Assembly: GCA_028710055.1 (NCBI GenBank)
Contig: JAQUSX010000045.1
Location: 1 to 6,300, forward strand
From: Clostridia bacterium
GTDB taxonomy: Bacteria > Bacillota > Clostridia > Christensenellales > CAG-314
Reading direction: 5' to 3'
Length of the DNA stretch: 6,300 bases
Shown: piece by piece, positions 1-5,906 of the stretch
How positions within the stretch are numbered: position 1 is the stretch's first letter
Layout: each line of letters starts with the position of its first letter
Position numbers and translations under genes: made by a program
The notes under the pieces: model-generated
Database searches by the model: none
The model's input: the letters and a program-made list of their open reading frames with translations, nothing else
Told to the model about the DNA's origin: nothing

Positions 1-269
1 TTGACCATACTTTCTTCCGCAATCAAAAAAGTCACGCTTGCGCCTTGCGGCTCGTAATCCTGTTTTGATACGTTAAGTACCGTCGCGCCAATCATTTCCG
101 TAAGCTTTTGCAAAATATTCGTAAGTCTTTCGGAGTTATATTGCTCGTTGATATAGTCGATATAATCTTTTTGCTCTCTTTGGCTTTTCGCGTAACAAAT
201 ATCGTAAATATTAAAGCTAAGCGATTTTGTAAGGTTATTAAACCCGTATAGGCGCAGTTTGTTTTCCAT
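1..269 (-). CDS. speD: S-adenosylmethionine decarboxylase proenzyme, long E. coli-type (N-terminal part)
   Basis: The first 89 residues are visible; the gene continues beyond the left edge. The product decarboxylates S-adenosylmethionine to give the aminopropyl donor for spermidine synthesis, in the cytoplasm. The N-terminus has the family signature [20 protein letters not shown] (residues 7-26) and [16 protein letters not shown] (71-86). As I recall it, E. coli SpeD matches almost residue for residue here. The family is about 264 residues and is made as a proenzyme that cleaves itself at an internal serine to create a pyruvoyl cofactor; that site lies outside the window. The ATG start at 267-269 is preceded by AGGAG (278-282) at 8 nt spacing. 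A terminator-like hairpin (288-322) and a structured RNA lie directly upstream, so expression may depend on read-through. This is the long proteobacterial-type form, not the short Bacillus SpeH/SpeD form. The family assignment is secure. Confidence 0.93.
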   Translation of the reverse strand, partial: MENKLRLYGFNNLTKSLSFNIYDICYAKSQREQKDYIDYINEQYNSERLTNILQKLTEMIGATVLNVSKQDYEPQGASVTFLIAEESMV

Positions 270-287
270 TTTTGTTTCTCCTAACGT

Positions 288-322
288 AAAAAAGATGTAT
301 CACGTATAGTGTGATACATCTT
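288..322 (-). terminator. Intrinsic terminator or attenuator just before speD
   Basis: A perfect 12-bp inverted repeat (292-303 with 311-322, loop of 7 nt) reads on the minus strand as a stem followed by a run of T (288-293, two of them inside the stem). The stem is AT-rich with four G-C pairs. It ends about 5 nt before the AGGAG of speD. It could end the upstream structured RNA, act as a conditional attenuator of speD, or, as DNA, be an operator palindrome. I favour a terminator because of the T run on the correct side. Confidence 0.6.
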
Positions 323-387
323 AATAAAAACGTCTTTTCGGGCATAACGCGGTTAGGGTATATGCCTTTTCTCTTTTGTTAGAGTCT

Positions 388-393
388 ATTATA
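388..393 (-). promoter_or_regulatory. Possible internal -10 element
   Basis: A perfect TATAAT lies on the minus strand inside the putative RNA. No recognisable -35 sits 16-18 nt upstream, so this is a weak candidate for a second speD promoter. Any transcript from it would still cross the hairpin at 288-322. Confidence 0.2.
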
Positions 394-638
394 GCGAGAA
401 CTACTTTTACTACTCTTATTGACCGTTTCCATAAGTGTGTACCACAGTACACTTGGTTATGAAGTAACCAACTGGCTATTAAGTAGCCAACTTATAAAAA
501 TTGCGCTCTTAACGCAATCAATAGTGCGGAAAATCCGCATCGGCAGGGGACCCGGCTGTCCGTATGGCCTTGTTTTTTCCTTTAAGAAAAACGGTCCAGT
601 GTTCTTGCCACAAATTATTATGACTCGAAATCGAGTAA

Positions 639-667
639 ATTTTACAATATACCCGACTAAAAGTCAA
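639..667 (-). promoter_or_regulatory. Sigma-A-like promoter for the structured RNA/speD
   Basis: On the minus strand a TTGACT -35 (662-667) and a TAAAAT -10 (639-644) are separated by exactly 17 nt. Transcription would start near 632. A 14-nt palindrome (ACTCGA-2 nt-TCGAGT, 623-636) sits on the predicted start point and could be an operator. No protein gene starts within 350 nt downstream, so the promoter serves the RNA. Confidence 0.6.
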
Positions 668-770
668 CAAAATGAACTAAATTTTTAGAATTTTGACTAA
701 ATCTTAACACATACAATTTATGGCATTATTAAGACAGTAAATTAAGAGTTTGTTAATTTATAGATAATTT

Positions 771-808
771 AAAAAAAGAAAGCGATTTTTAAAAAAATAA
801 AAAATCGC
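771..808 (-). terminator. Intrinsic terminator of the small membrane protein gene
   Basis: A perfect 9-bp stem (782-790 with 800-808, 9-nt loop) is followed on the minus strand by a T-rich tract (771-781, one C). It lies about 45 nt past the stop codon of the 855-1253 gene. The rest of 670-854 is AT-rich spacer in which I see no gene; it contains an AT-only inverted repeat (738-745/753-760) without a T tract. Confidence 0.65.
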
Positions 809-854
809 CTATAAATCCTATTGATTTAGTTTGGGGGATAACGCTGAATTTTTA

Positions 855-1253
855 TTATAGATTCAAAGAGAAAATTACTGCGGCTACAACTGCGGCTATG
901 CTTAAAATATTAAATAGGATACCTATATATCCGCCCGCTTTTTTATCCATTTTTAGTTGTCTTATGGCGAATACCAAAGATAGCGGCAGAAAATATACTA
1001 TGAAAAGAAAAGCCATTGCGCCTAAAGTAATGCCGAAGATTATCGTGAAAATAACCAATATGCTTTCTACTGACAGCATAGCGACTGCGCCTTTGATGCA
1101 CAAAAAAACAATTAACGGAGTAATCGCTGAAAGAATAATCGAAATTATACCGTACCTAACGCATCTGCTTTTTCGTTCGGGGTCGGATAATATTTCAATA
1201 TATTTTCTTCTGCCCCACGAGAAAGAATCTAACCATCTTGAGAAACCGCTCAT
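855..1253 (-). CDS. Small multi-pass membrane protein of unknown function
   Basis: I do not recognise a family. The frame stays open for seven more codons to a TTG at 1272-1274. I chose the ATG at 1251-1253 because AGGAG (1261-1265) lies 7 nt upstream of it, within that TTG extension, giving 132 residues. The N-terminal 30 residues are basic and rich in aromatics (FSRWLDSFSWGRRKYIEIL), then hydrophobic segments follow at about 34-52, 64-97 (long enough for two helices) and 107-129, with a charged loop (RQLKMDKKAGG) between the last two. By the positive-inside rule the N-terminus and that loop are probably cytoplasmic. The gene lies 117 nt past the acyltransferase operon, has its own promoter (1318-1346) and ends at a terminator (771-808). 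A role with the upstream surface-modification genes is possible but only suggested by position. Confidence 0.7.
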   Translation of the reverse strand: MSGFSRWLDSFSWGRRKYIEILSDPERKSRCVRYGIISIILSAITPLIVFLCIKGAVAMLSVESILVIFTIIFGITLGAMAFLFIVYFLPLSLVFAIRQLKMDKKAGGYIGILFNILSIAAVVAAVIFSLNL

Positions 1254-1317
1254 AGACTTTCTCCTTTTCTTCAAGTAAATTATTTAAAAAGTAAAACGTA
1301 ACTCTTTTATAAATACA

Positions 1318-1346
1318 ATTTTATCACAACTCCTTCGCGCTTTCAA
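1318..1346 (-). promoter_or_regulatory. Sigma-A-like promoter of the small membrane protein gene
   Basis: On the minus strand a TTGAAA -35 (1341-1346) and a TAAAAT -10 (1318-1323) are 17 nt apart, and the -10 is extended by a TG one base upstream (TGATAAAAT). The predicted leader is about 55-60 nt. I see no terminator between this promoter and the end of the upstream 1371 gene, so read-through from the operon may add to expression. Confidence 0.6.
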
Positions 1347-1370
1347 TAACGAAGAAAAAAATAGTTTTAA

Positions 1371-2471
1371 TTAATTTAAAAAAAGTTCGCTTTTATTGAT
1401 AAGTTCCGCGCCGTATAAAAATAATACGTCCGAGTCTGTTTTAAAAGGTATATACGTGGCGAGTTTTTCCATCGTTATATAGCGTAGATCTATTAGATAT
1501 AACGTTTGATATTCTTGCGCCAAAAGCGGAGCAAGGGAAGAACTTAAACTATCGCGGAATAAGTAAAGAGTTTTTCCGTTTTGATTTTGCGGATTGTCGA
1601 TTCTTAACAAGGCTTTTGCTCCTTTAAGGAAAACCGAATATCCGTCAACGGAATTGATTAAATTGTCGTCGTATACGCCGCTGATTTCATCGGCTTCGTA
1701 ATCATAAAGGATGAGCGAATTTATCATATCGTTATATAAATAAATAAGGGTGTCAGCTTCGCCACCGAGCGCGGCTTGCCCGTAATACGAACCATAAAAA
1801 GGCGTTAACTCCGTTGTTAAGTAAGAAGTATTTGAAACTTTACCGCATCCCATAGCGGTCAAAAAACAATCCGCGACGGGTAAAATGCAATTCTGCGACC
1901 AATGTAAATCCGTATTATAAAAATCCGTAAGCGAAAGTAAATTTTGGATTTCGATACAAGTCATATCCGATATATTTTCATTTAGTAGGTTCGATAGCAG
2001 ATTGTAGTCAAGCCTAGGGTAAAACTCATTGACGGAATAATAACTTTTATCAGGCACTAGACTATAAAAAACATTGCAGCCGTTGAAATATTCGGTCGCG
2101 ATATACTTCATTTTTTGTGCAGCCTCTTTTACCGAATTTTCATTAAGGTTATAGTTTAATTTATACAAAACTCCGTCAACCGAATAAATCCCGTTGTTAT
2201 CGCATTGCAATGCGATAAATTTTTTAAAATAAGCTTTTACAGAACGGAAAAAATCTCTGCCGGAAAACTGATCCAGATGATAGACTTCCGTTTTTTCAAA
2301 ATAATCGCCAAAAATCAACTCTGAAATAGTGAATACGGGAAGTTGATTCAATTTTCTTCTTTCTGAAAAACTTATTTCTTTATCGGTAGATAAAATATTG
2401 GCTAAAACAAAGCCGAAAAGTATCGCCGCAAAGCATATCACTATAATTAAATTTTTAAAATTTTTGTTCAT
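1371..2471 (-). CDS. DHHW/AlgJ-like SGNH-fold cell-surface protein, MBOAT partner
   Basis: The protein has 366 residues with an N-terminal membrane anchor (about 8-27), the rest predicted outside the cell. Family marks in order are a SERRKLNQLP segment (36-45), DQFSGR (67-72), a VPDKSYY strand (139-145), the signature D188-L-H190-W191, and RDS (306-308) followed by a strand ending in IDLRYI (327-332). In the related AlgJ/AlgX proteins an Asp-x-His pair and a distant Ser form the acetyl-esterase/transferase triad. D188, H190 and S308 fit those positions, so the protein is probably catalytic. The usual first His of the DHHW name is Leu here, which is not one of the triad positions. It lies 8 nt after the MBOAT gene; the MBOAT stop codon overlaps its AAGG ribosome binding site, suggesting coupled translation. 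Inferred role: O-acylation of an exported polysaccharide or wall polymer together with the MBOAT protein. The substrate is unknown. Confidence 0.85.
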   Translation of the reverse strand: MNKNFKNLIIVICFAAILFGFVLANILSTDKEISFSERRKLNQLPVFTISELIFGDYFEKTEVYHLDQFSGRDFFRSVKAYFKKFIALQCDNNGIYSVDGVLYKLNYNLNENSVKEAAQKMKYIATEYFNGCNVFYSLVPDKSYYSVNEFYPRLDYNLLSNLLNENISDMTCIEIQNLLSLTDFYNTDLHWSQNCILPVADCFLTAMGCGKVSNTSYLTTELTPFYGSYYGQAALGGEADTLIYLYNDMINSLILYDYEADEISGVYDDNLINSVDGYSVFLKGAKALLRIDNPQNQNGKTLYLFRDSLSSSLAPLLAQEYQTLYLIDLRYITMEKLATYIPFKTDSDVLFLYGAELINKSELFLN

Positions 2472-2479
2472 ATCGCACC

Positions 2480-3883
2480 TTAAAATCTAAAATATAAAAA
2501 TGGGTTAAACGAGCCGTCGATAAGATATCCCGTGCACAACAACATAACCACCGCTATAAAAACAGGCTGTAAGAAGTTCAGCGTTTTCTCACCTTTGGCG
2601 TTAGATTTTATTTTTTCCACGAGATTTTTAATAATAGGAGTGCTTCCAATGAATGCCATAATGATTAAAGCGAGATAACTTATTAGATAATATATGGTTT
2701 CAGTGGAAGTTGCAGCTATTTTGCCCGCTCCAAACATTCCGCCGATATTCACAATAATTTGCGAGACGCTTTCAGAGTTGAATATTATAAAGCTGAACAT
2801 CAGTATTATAAAAGTTGTTAGCGTTCTTATTATAGAGGGGGTTTTTTCAAGGTATTTTCCGTAAATAAATTTTTCCAAGATTAAAAAAATAGCTAAATAT
2901 AAACCCCATATTACAAAGTTCCAGTTTGCGCCGTGCCATAATCCTGTCAGTAGCCACACTACCAAAACGTTTAATACCCAACGAAATTTACCTACTCTGC
3001 TTCCGCCCATAGGTATATATACGTAATCGCGGAACCATTGTCCAAGACTCATATGCCATCTGCGCCAAAACTCCGATATGCTTTTAGAAATAAACGGATA
3101 CTGAAAGTTTTCCAAAAAATCAAAACCAAAAATCTTTCCAAGTCCTATTGCCATATCGCTGTACCCTGAAAAATCGAAATATGCCTGGAACATAAACGCA
3201 ATAGCTAAAATCCAGTATCCCAACACAGTTTGAGTCGGCATACTTTGAATTGAATTGGCAAGCTCCGCAAGGCTGTTTGCTATAATAATTTTTTTACCTA
3301 AACCGATAACAAACCGCGTCGCTCCCTTTGCAAAATCTTCCAGCGTGGTTTTGCGTTCTGTAAGACTTTTTTCTATGGTACTGTAACGGACTATTGGTCC
3401 CGCGATTAGCTGCGGAAAAAGTGAAATATATGTTGAAAATTTTAATATATTTTTCTGTGCGGCGACTTTTAAATTGTAAACGTCGATTGTGTAACTAAGC
3501 ACTTGAAATGTATAAAAACTTATTCCAATCGGCAAAGCGATGCCTAGTAACGATATGTGAGAGCCGAAAACGCCGTTTACTGTTGAAAGGAAAAAATCCG
3601 AATATTTAAAAAAAGCTAACAGCCCTAAACTAATGATTATCGAAGAAATCAAAGGCACTTTGGAATATTTGGTATTTTTTGCTTTTTCAATCAATATGCC
3701 GTGAATATATCCCGACAAACACGTAAATATCATTAGCAATACGTATATCGGCTCACCGTAAAAATAGAAAAACAAACTAGCGGCAAGAAGTACTAAATTT
3801 TTTAATTTTTTAGGCGCTAAAAAATATATTAAAATGACCGCTGGTAAAAAATAATATAAAAAATTTACGCTGGAAAAAAGCAT
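2480..3883 (-). CDS. MBOAT family O-acyltransferase (AlgI/DltB-like)
   Basis: This is a polytopic membrane protein of 467 residues, the usual length of AlgI-like MBOAT proteins, with about ten or more hydrophobic segments. It carries the family core: LPIGISFYTFQ (117-127), the QLIAGPIVRY region (158-167), YFDFSGYSDMAIG (235-247), EFWRRWHMSLGQWFRDYVYI (271-290) and LLTGLWHGANW (311-321), whose H317 is the expected catalytic histidine. The family transfers acyl groups, often acetyl, from a cytoplasmic donor to an acceptor on the outer face. The DHHW gene immediately downstream supports the AlgI-like exported-polymer branch rather than D-alanylation, because no dltA or dltC is near. The ATG at 3881-3883 has AGGA (3892-3895) 8 nt upstream. 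The gene lies 42 nt after the DUF4358 gene with no convincing terminator between, consistent with one operon. The polymer acceptor cannot be told from sequence. Confidence 0.93.
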   Translation of the reverse strand: MLFSSVNFLYYFLPAVILIYFLAPKKLKNLVLLAASLFFYFYGEPIYVLLMIFTCLSGYIHGILIEKAKNTKYSKVPLISSIIISLGLLAFFKYSDFFLSTVNGVFGSHISLLGIALPIGISFYTFQVLSYTIDVYNLKVAAQKNILKFSTYISLFPQLIAGPIVRYSTIEKSLTERKTTLEDFAKGATRFVIGLGKKIIIANSLAELANSIQSMPTQTVLGYWILAIAFMFQAYFDFSGYSDMAIGLGKIFGFDFLENFQYPFISKSISEFWRRWHMSLGQWFRDYVYIPMGGSRVGKFRWVLNVLVVWLLTGLWHGANWNFVIWGLYLAIFLILEKFIYGKYLEKTPSIIRTLTTFIILMFSFIIFNSESVSQIIVNIGGMFGAGKIAATSTETIYYLISYLALIIMAFIGSTPIIKNLVEKIKSNAKGEKTLNFLQPVFIAVVMLLCTGYLIDGSFNPFLYFRF

Positions 3884-3925
3884 AAAAAAAGTCCTATATC
3901 AAACAATACTATCCCCCGACAGGTG

Positions 3926-4456
3926 CTAATTCTCATCGGTAGGACCAGTTAAGGGGTTGTTGTTATAAGCAGTATTAAAACCTGCAATTAATTTCTGCGC
4001 AATTTCGGTACTGCCCGCGACCAAAAAAATAACGTCGCCTATTCTCGCGGTTTCTACCGTTTCCGCGCTCATGCATATCCATTTATTTTTATCAAAATTA
4101 GTTTTTAACTCGTTTTCAATTTCATCGGCGTTTTCAGCCGAATTCAGTCTTATCAAAACAACTTGAAACGCTCCGCCGAAACTTGGCATAACGCAAAAGC
4201 CTTCGTTAAATTCAAAAGAATATTTATAGGAATTGTTTCCTAAATAATATCCTAAATTTTCCGAATCCGCGTTGAATTCTGTAGAGGTCATTTCGGAAAG
4301 CTCGTAATGAGCTTTATCATTTTCCGTGATTTCGGAGGAAGCGACTGCCGAAGTATATATATCCGAAAGACTGTCTGTGAGAGTTATGGTTTCCCCGCAT
4401 GCCACAAGTGAAATCGCCAAAACCATGATGAGAACCAAAGAGATGAATTTTTTCAT
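3926..4456 (-). CDS. DUF4358-type lipoprotein
   Basis: The product has 176 residues. It begins with a lipoprotein signal peptide: MKK, a hydrophobic core (5-16) and the lipobox LVAC with Cys20 as the lipidated residue, so the mature protein is tethered to the outer membrane face. A low-complexity linker follows, then a domain at about 50-162. The segment around ENADEIENELKTNFDKNKW (109-127), followed by a VIFLVAG strand (142-148) and a helix (149-162), fits the DUF4358 pattern. That family has no established function but often sits beside MBOAT and DHHW genes, as here; a helper role in polymer acylation is an inference. The start is the ATG at 4454-4456. The best ribosome binding site, AAGGA, is about 12 nt upstream, which is long and suggests modest translation. 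The gene lies 23 nt after the anti-sigma-like gene. Confidence 0.8.
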   Translation of the reverse strand: MKKFISLVLIMVLAISLVACGETITLTDSLSDIYTSAVASSEITENDKAHYELSEMTSTEFNADSENLGYYLGNNSYKYSFEFNEGFCVMPSFGGAFQVVLIRLNSAENADEIENELKTNFDKNKWICMSAETVETARIGDVIFLVAGSTEIAQKLIAGFNTAYNNNPLTGPTDEN

Positions 4457-4479
4457 TTAATATTAATTTCCTTATATGT

Positions 4480-5193
4480 TTATTTGCCGTCAGGCATTAT
4501 TGAGTCCGTATTTAGTTCGATGGTATAGCAGATGAAGCCATTAGTTAATCCTATTGCAACTGAAGGGGAGTCTTGTGGATTAAAATCGCTCCCCGTATAT
4601 GCTTTTACGTGCACTAAAGAGTCTTTTGATATATACTTGGCTAAATCTGAGGGGTTATATAAATATTGAATAAGCGTTATGGTAGAGCCTTTTGGTAAAA
4701 CCTTTTTTAAATTACAGGTGTCGTAAATTTCAAAGACGCGTATTTTGTATTGAATAAATCCATAAATGCCGTATTTTTCGCAGCTAGTCAAAAAAACGTT
4801 GCTTTCAATGATTTTGCCGTGAAATGAAATTAAAACACAGTCTCCGTCCGTCGCCAAAGTAGCGGCATTTATAAATTCCTCATCAATTTCATCGTTATTA
4901 ATATTACTAGTGGAAAACGGAGAAACGTCTCCCTGCTCGGAAGGCGTGAATATATAAAAATCATTTAAGGCGGCGATAACCGAGTTAACGGTGCGGGGGA
5001 CATAAAAAAATATCGTTAATGAAAAAACGATTGCCGCCGCAAAAGCCGCCGCGCTCCACATCAACCGCTGTAACAGCTTTCTTTTAGGTGTTTTACCGTT
5101 TGCTATATTTTCTTTTGCCGCATTTACCACGCGTAATTTTAATTCTTCTGACGGTAATATATCTTTATAAAGATTTTCAAATTTTTTATTCAT
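4480..5193 (-). CDS. Anti-sigma-factor-like single-pass membrane protein
   Basis: The protein has 237 residues: a charged cytoplasmic N-terminus (1-44) with a helical segment DILPSEELKLRVVNAAKENI (11-30), one transmembrane helix (about 46-65) and an external domain (66-237). This is the shape of anti-sigma factors paired with ECF sigma factors. It overlaps the sigma gene by 8 nt (ATGAATAA arrangement), with GAGGA (5202-5206) 8 nt before its ATG, so the two are translationally coupled, as such pairs usually are. There is no His-x3-Cys-x2-Cys zinc motif, so it is not a ZAS-type anti-sigma. The external domain contains a beta-rich stretch (117-180) and three Cys (138, 160, 222), but I do not recognise its family. 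It probably binds the sigma factor through residues 1-44 and senses something outside; whether release is by proteolysis or conformational change cannot be seen. Confidence 0.7.
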   Translation of the reverse strand: MNKKFENLYKDILPSEELKLRVVNAAKENIANGKTPKRKLLQRLMWSAAAFAAAIVFSLTIFFYVPRTVNSVIAALNDFYIFTPSEQGDVSPFSTSNINNDEIDEEFINAATLATDGDCVLISFHGKIIESNVFLTSCEKYGIYGFIQYKIRVFEIYDTCNLKKVLPKGSTITLIQYLYNPSDLAKYISKDSLVHVKAYTGSDFNPQDSPSVAIGLTNGFICYTIELNTDSIMPDGK

Positions 5194-5686
5194 TTTCTTC
5201 GTCCTCTAAGAATAAATCTTTTTTCAAAACTTCTTTAAGTTTAGTTCTTGCTCTTAACAAAATAATTTTTGCGTTGTTTTGACTGACATTCATAACTTCA
5301 GAAATTTGCTTGATTGAATAATCTTCATAATAAAACAAAAATAAAGCGGTTCTTTGATTTAAAGACAAATTCATAATTTCATCAAAGATTGCTTTTTTCT
5401 CAAAGTCGTATTTATCGTAAAAAGGTTCGTTACAATAATCAAGAGGTAAATTGTTTTTTGAACGGAATTTTTTATTGCAGCAATTTATTGTTACGCGTAT
5501 AAGCCACGCTTTTATATGTTCATGGCTATTGAATTTTTTATCAGCTAGCGCGTATTTCAAAAAAACATCTTGATAAATATCGTCCGCATCCTGTCTGTTT
5601 TTCAGCCTTGTAAAAGCAATTTTATAGATCGTCGCAGAATATTCTTCGATGACATGACCAATATCTAAGTCGCGCCATTCTTCCAT
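5186..5686 (-). CDS. ECF-family RNA polymerase sigma factor
   Basis: At 166 residues this is a typical small ECF sigma factor with only regions 2 and 4. Region 2 covers about 10-76, including RQDADDIYQDVFLKYA (31-46), the core-binding and promoter-melting helix pattern, and HIKAWLIRVTINCCNKKF (57-74). Region 4 covers about 105-155, with LSLNQRTALFLFYYEDYSIK (107-126) and the helix-turn-helix ISEVMNVSQNNAKIILLRAR (128-147) that reads the -35. The spacer between them is short and Asp/Tyr rich. The ATG at 5684-5686 has a strong AGGAGG (5692-5697) 5 nt upstream. It heads a five-gene operon; a sigma-A-like promoter (5744-5772) and a possible ECF-type autoregulatory promoter (5701-5730) precede it. 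Its regulon is inferred to include the downstream acyl-transfer genes. The ECF subgroup was not determined. Confidence 0.93.
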   Translation of the reverse strand: MEEWRDLDIGHVIEEYSATIYKIAFTRLKNRQDADDIYQDVFLKYALADKKFNSHEHIKAWLIRVTINCCNKKFRSKNNLPLDYCNEPFYDKYDFEKKAIFDEIMNLSLNQRTALFLFYYEDYSIKQISEVMNVSQNNAKIILLRARTKLKEVLKKDLFLEDEENE

Positions 5687-5700
5687 GTGCCCCTCCTAAA

Positions 5701-5730
5701 TAACATCTTAAAGGTTGCCAAAAAGTTACA
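5701..5730 (-). promoter_or_regulatory. Possible ECF-type autoregulatory promoter
   Basis: On the minus strand TGTAAC followed by five T (-35-like, 5720-5730) and GATGTTA (5701-5707) are separated by about 17 nt. This resembles the TGNAAC - about 16 nt - CGTC pattern of many Firmicute ECF promoters, although the -10 half is poor. ECF sigma genes often drive their own operon. This is a pattern match only. Confidence 0.3.
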
Positions 5731-5743
5731 TATTTTTTTTAAA

Positions 5744-5772
5744 ATTTTAATATAAAAAAAGCGTTTAAGCAA
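5744..5772 (-). promoter_or_regulatory. Sigma-A-like promoter of the sigma operon
   Basis: On the minus strand TTGCTT (-35, 5767-5772) and TAAAAT (-10, 5744-5749) are separated by 17 nt. Transcription would start near 5737 with a leader of about 50 nt carrying the strong AGGAGG. This would supply basal expression of the sigma/anti-sigma pair. Confidence 0.5.
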
Positions 5773-5878
5773 TACCCAATAAAAAATGAAATTTTTCGGT
5801 AATAAATTATTTGATAAAATAAAGTCGTGGAGTATCTTGCTTAATTAAAAGTTAAGGCTTTGAAGTCATTTATGTCTA

Positions 5879-5906
5879 TTGACATTTTTTTGATTGTTGA
5901 TATAAT
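5879..5906 (+). promoter_or_regulatory. Consensus sigma-A promoter of the ABC exporter gene
   Basis: A perfect TTGACA -35 (5879-5884) and a perfect TATAAT -10 (5901-5906) are 16 nt apart. The start point would be near 5913, leaving a leader of about 24 nt. A small palindrome ATGTC-4 nt-GACAT (5872-5885) overlaps the -35, and a 13-nt inverted repeat has one arm across the -10 edge (5905-5917) and the other at 5808-5820; either could bind a repressor. Confidence 0.7.

Larger units (their letters stand above)
288..633 (-). ncRNA. Putative structured RNA (independent ncRNA or speD leader)
   Basis: A good promoter (639-667) would start a transcript near 632 that ends at the hairpin at 288-322, giving about 340 nt without a credible reading frame. 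In transcript order (plus coordinates), it can form these pairings. A long-range stem 587-596 with 421-430 has 8 Watson-Crick pairs and 2 G-U pairs. Inside it are local hairpins 525-530/534-539, 501-505/513-517, 473-478/484-489, 453-459/465-471 and 434-441/448-455 (the last with two G-U pairs, sharing bases with its neighbour). Outside it is 341-346/361-366. The GC-rich segment 541-570, rich in GGAC/GTCC, contrasts sharply with the AT-rich surroundings, as expected of a conserved RNA core. Of named families, size and layout make me think of the raiA motif, but I cannot confirm that by eye. It is not tmRNA, RNase P, SRP or a SAM-I riboswitch by their hallmark motifs. Start and end are inferred. 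Confidence 0.55.

Noticed and set aside
419..688. An 89-codon open frame on the plus strand
   Set aside because: No ribosome binding site before its start, no recognisable protein features, and it lies across the hairpins of the minus-strand RNA, which explain the region better.
738..760. An 8-bp inverted repeat made only of A and T
   Set aside because: Composition makes it likely by chance and there is no T tract or promoter tied to it.
1254..1274. TTG start at 1272-1274 for the small membrane protein
   Set aside because: The AGGAG at 1261-1265 lies inside that extension and is correctly spaced for the ATG at 1251-1253.
898..1278. A 126-codon open frame on the plus strand
   Set aside because: It is antisense to the small membrane protein gene, which has a good ribosome binding site, promoter, terminator and hydrophobic helices; the plus frame has none of these.
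3884..3950. A CCGA/TCGG inverted repeat between the DUF4358 and MBOAT genes
   Set aside because: Only four to five pairs with a long loop partly inside coding sequence and no T tract; not a convincing terminator.
5088..5282. A 64-codon open frame on the plus strand
   Set aside because: It lies opposite the overlapping sigma and anti-sigma genes, and its hydrophobic residues come from reading AT-rich code backwards.
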